Below, piece by piece: positions 63,186 through 64,000 of a stretch of DNA of 64,000 bases. Source of the DNA: Candidatus Mediterraneibacter surreyensis (GTDB lineage: Bacteria > Bacillota > Clostridia > Lachnospirales > Lachnospiraceae); contig DWYB01000063.1 in the NCBI GenBank assembly GCA_019118885.1, forward strand, positions 1 through 64,000, read 5' to 3'. Position numbers and translations under genes: made by a program. How positions within the stretch are numbered: position 1 is the first letter of the stretch; each line of letters starts with the position of its first letter. The notes below the pieces were generated by a model that saw only the letters and a program-made list of their open reading frames with translations, did not search any database and had not been told where the DNA came from.

Positions 63186-63425
63186 ATGAGCAAAGTAGAA
63201 GAACTTATTGCTGAATCAAAATTAAGTGAGATTCTTCATAAGAATGAGGCGGAAAAACAGAAAAATACAGTGATCTGGGTACTGGCTATCATCGGGGCAG
63301 TTGCAGCGGTAGCAGCTATCGCATATGCAGTATATCGCTTCTTCACACCGGACTATCTGGAAGATTTTGAAGATGATTTTGACGATGATTTTGATGATTA
63401 CTTCAGCGAAGACGATCAGGTATAA
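63186..63425 (+). CDS. Small membrane protein with acidic tail
   Basis: 79 residues: a helical N-terminus, one membrane span (VIWVLAIIGAVAAVAAIAYA) and an Asp/Glu-rich end (DFEDDFDDDFDDYF). AAAGGACG upstream and a TATAAT near 63133. No family recognised. The tail is similar in style to that of the 403-residue protein at 57108. Confidence 0.7.
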   Translation: MSKVEELIAESKLSEILHKNEAEKQKNTVIWVLAIIGAVAAVAAIAYAVYRFFTPDYLEDFEDDFDDDFDDYFSEDDQV

Positions 63426-63460
63426 GACCGCACAGTAAAATAGAACAGGAAAAGAACAGA

Positions 63461-63498
63461 GAAGGCGGGATGCAAGCCAGTGCACCCTGCCTCTTTTT
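63461..63498 (+). terminator. Terminator before the RlmD-like gene
   Basis: AGGCGGGATGCA (63463-63474) and TGCACCCTGCCT (63481-63492) pair with two mismatches, then a T-run. Confidence 0.82.
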
Positions 63499-63516
63499 GC
63501 GGATATGGAGATTTAT

Positions 63517-64000
63517 ATGAAAAAAGGACAGACATTCGAAGGTATTATTGAGAGAGTGGATTTCCCGAATAAAGGGATCGTATATGTACCCGAAGAAGAA
63601 AAATATATAACGGTAAAAAACGGAATTCCCGGACAGAAAGTCCGCTTTGTGATCAACAAGTTTAAGAGGGGAAATGCGGAGGGACGCCTGCTGGAAGTGC
63701 TGGAGAAGTCCCCGCTCGAAACGAGAAAGCCGGTGTGCAGTATCTTCCCGGCGTGCGGCGGATGTATGTATCAGACCATGCCTTATGAAGAGCAGATGAA
63801 GATGAAGGAAGGACAGATCCGCCGGCTTATGGATGAAGCGGTAAACGGAGAGTATGTATTTGAAGGCGTGAAAGCCAGCCCGAAAGAGTTCGGCTACCGC
63901 AATAAGATGGAGTTCTCGTTCGGAGATGAGTACAAAGACGGGCCGCTTTCTCTGGGGCTCCACAAGAAGGGCAGCACATATGACGTACTGACTGCGTCAG
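63517..64000 (+). CDS. RlmD/RumA-type 23S rRNA (uracil-5-)-methyltransferase, N-terminal part
   Basis: Cut by the window end after 161 codons. A TRAM domain comes first (GQTFEGIIERVDFPNKGIV). The cysteines for a 4Fe-4S cluster follow in CSIFPACGGCMYQTMPYEEQ, then FGYRNKMEFSFG. The SAM-binding half lies beyond the window. The likely role is making 5-methyluridine in 23S rRNA. Confidence 0.9.
   Translation, partial: MKKGQTFEGIIERVDFPNKGIVYVPEEEKYITVKNGIPGQKVRFVINKFKRGNAEGRLLEVLEKSPLETRKPVCSIFPACGGCMYQTMPYEEQMKMKEGQIRRLMDEAVNGEYVFEGVKASPKEFGYRNKMEFSFGDEYKDGPLSLGLHKKGSTYDVLTAS

Overview
The window looks like a chromosomal segment of an anaerobic gut Clostridium relative, most likely family Lachnospiraceae (Bacillota). 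The basis is protein style (DUF1836, YerC/PcrA, DUF3784, DUF3795), T-box, M-box and purine riboswitch leaders, strong AGGAGG ribosome sites, medium GC, and a selenium/molybdenum-dependent purine breakdown locus. No plasmid, phage, IS element or CRISPR signal was seen. Genus is not determinable by eye.

Layout. 1-10 kb: tRNA-Gly, brnQ, homoserine dehydrogenase, a MarR regulator, thyA-folA, a zinc ABC transporter (znuACB) with a YhhN-type membrane enzyme, an alanine/sodium symporter and a decayed GH43 remnant. 10-16.4 kb: an XRE-AAA-nuclease fusion, then T-box-controlled ilvB-ilvN, a 345-base repeat-rich gap, and ilvE. 16.4-20.7 kb: mgtE behind an M-box, a DUF554 protein and the peptidase pepD.

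20.7-53.8 kb is the centre of the window, a purine catabolism and molybdenum island. It holds an XdhC-like maturation factor and a riboswitch-led guaD-xdhA-xdhBC unit. An ECF sigma/anti-sigma pair follows. Next is a leftward operon (regulator, dpaL, ygeY, ygeW, ridA, arcC), divergent from a rightward operon (ssnA, NCS2 purine permease, ygfK, hydA, yqeC, yqeB-mocA fusion, ferredoxin, selenium-type xanthine dehydrogenase). After some small genes come a MobA/MocA-ModE fusion and modABC. My reading: purines are imported and deaminated or oxidised. The ring is opened by the hydrolases and the YgfK/ferredoxin redox proteins. Diaminopropionate is cleaved by DpaL (RidA removes reactive enamines). YgeW and ArcC make ATP from the carbamoyl group. 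ModABC and the accessory proteins supply the Mo cofactor. Genes of this set have been linked to anaerobic urate use by gut bacteria; the exact steps remain partly inferred.

53.9-64 kb: a MATE transporter, an orphan NMT1-type lipoprotein, a Lys-rich zinc-ribbon membrane protein, a PHP hydrolase, yerC, DUF1836, pcrA, a small acidic-tailed membrane protein, and the start of an RlmD-like methyltransferase cut by the window end.

Noteworthy beyond ordinary annotation: a purine riboswitch with an altered core before guaD; paired 15-bp palindromes between the divergent purine operons; a 26-bp palindrome over the modA promoter next to a ModE-domain fusion; and a family of dispersed intergenic palindromes ending in CTGAACTGTTAC.
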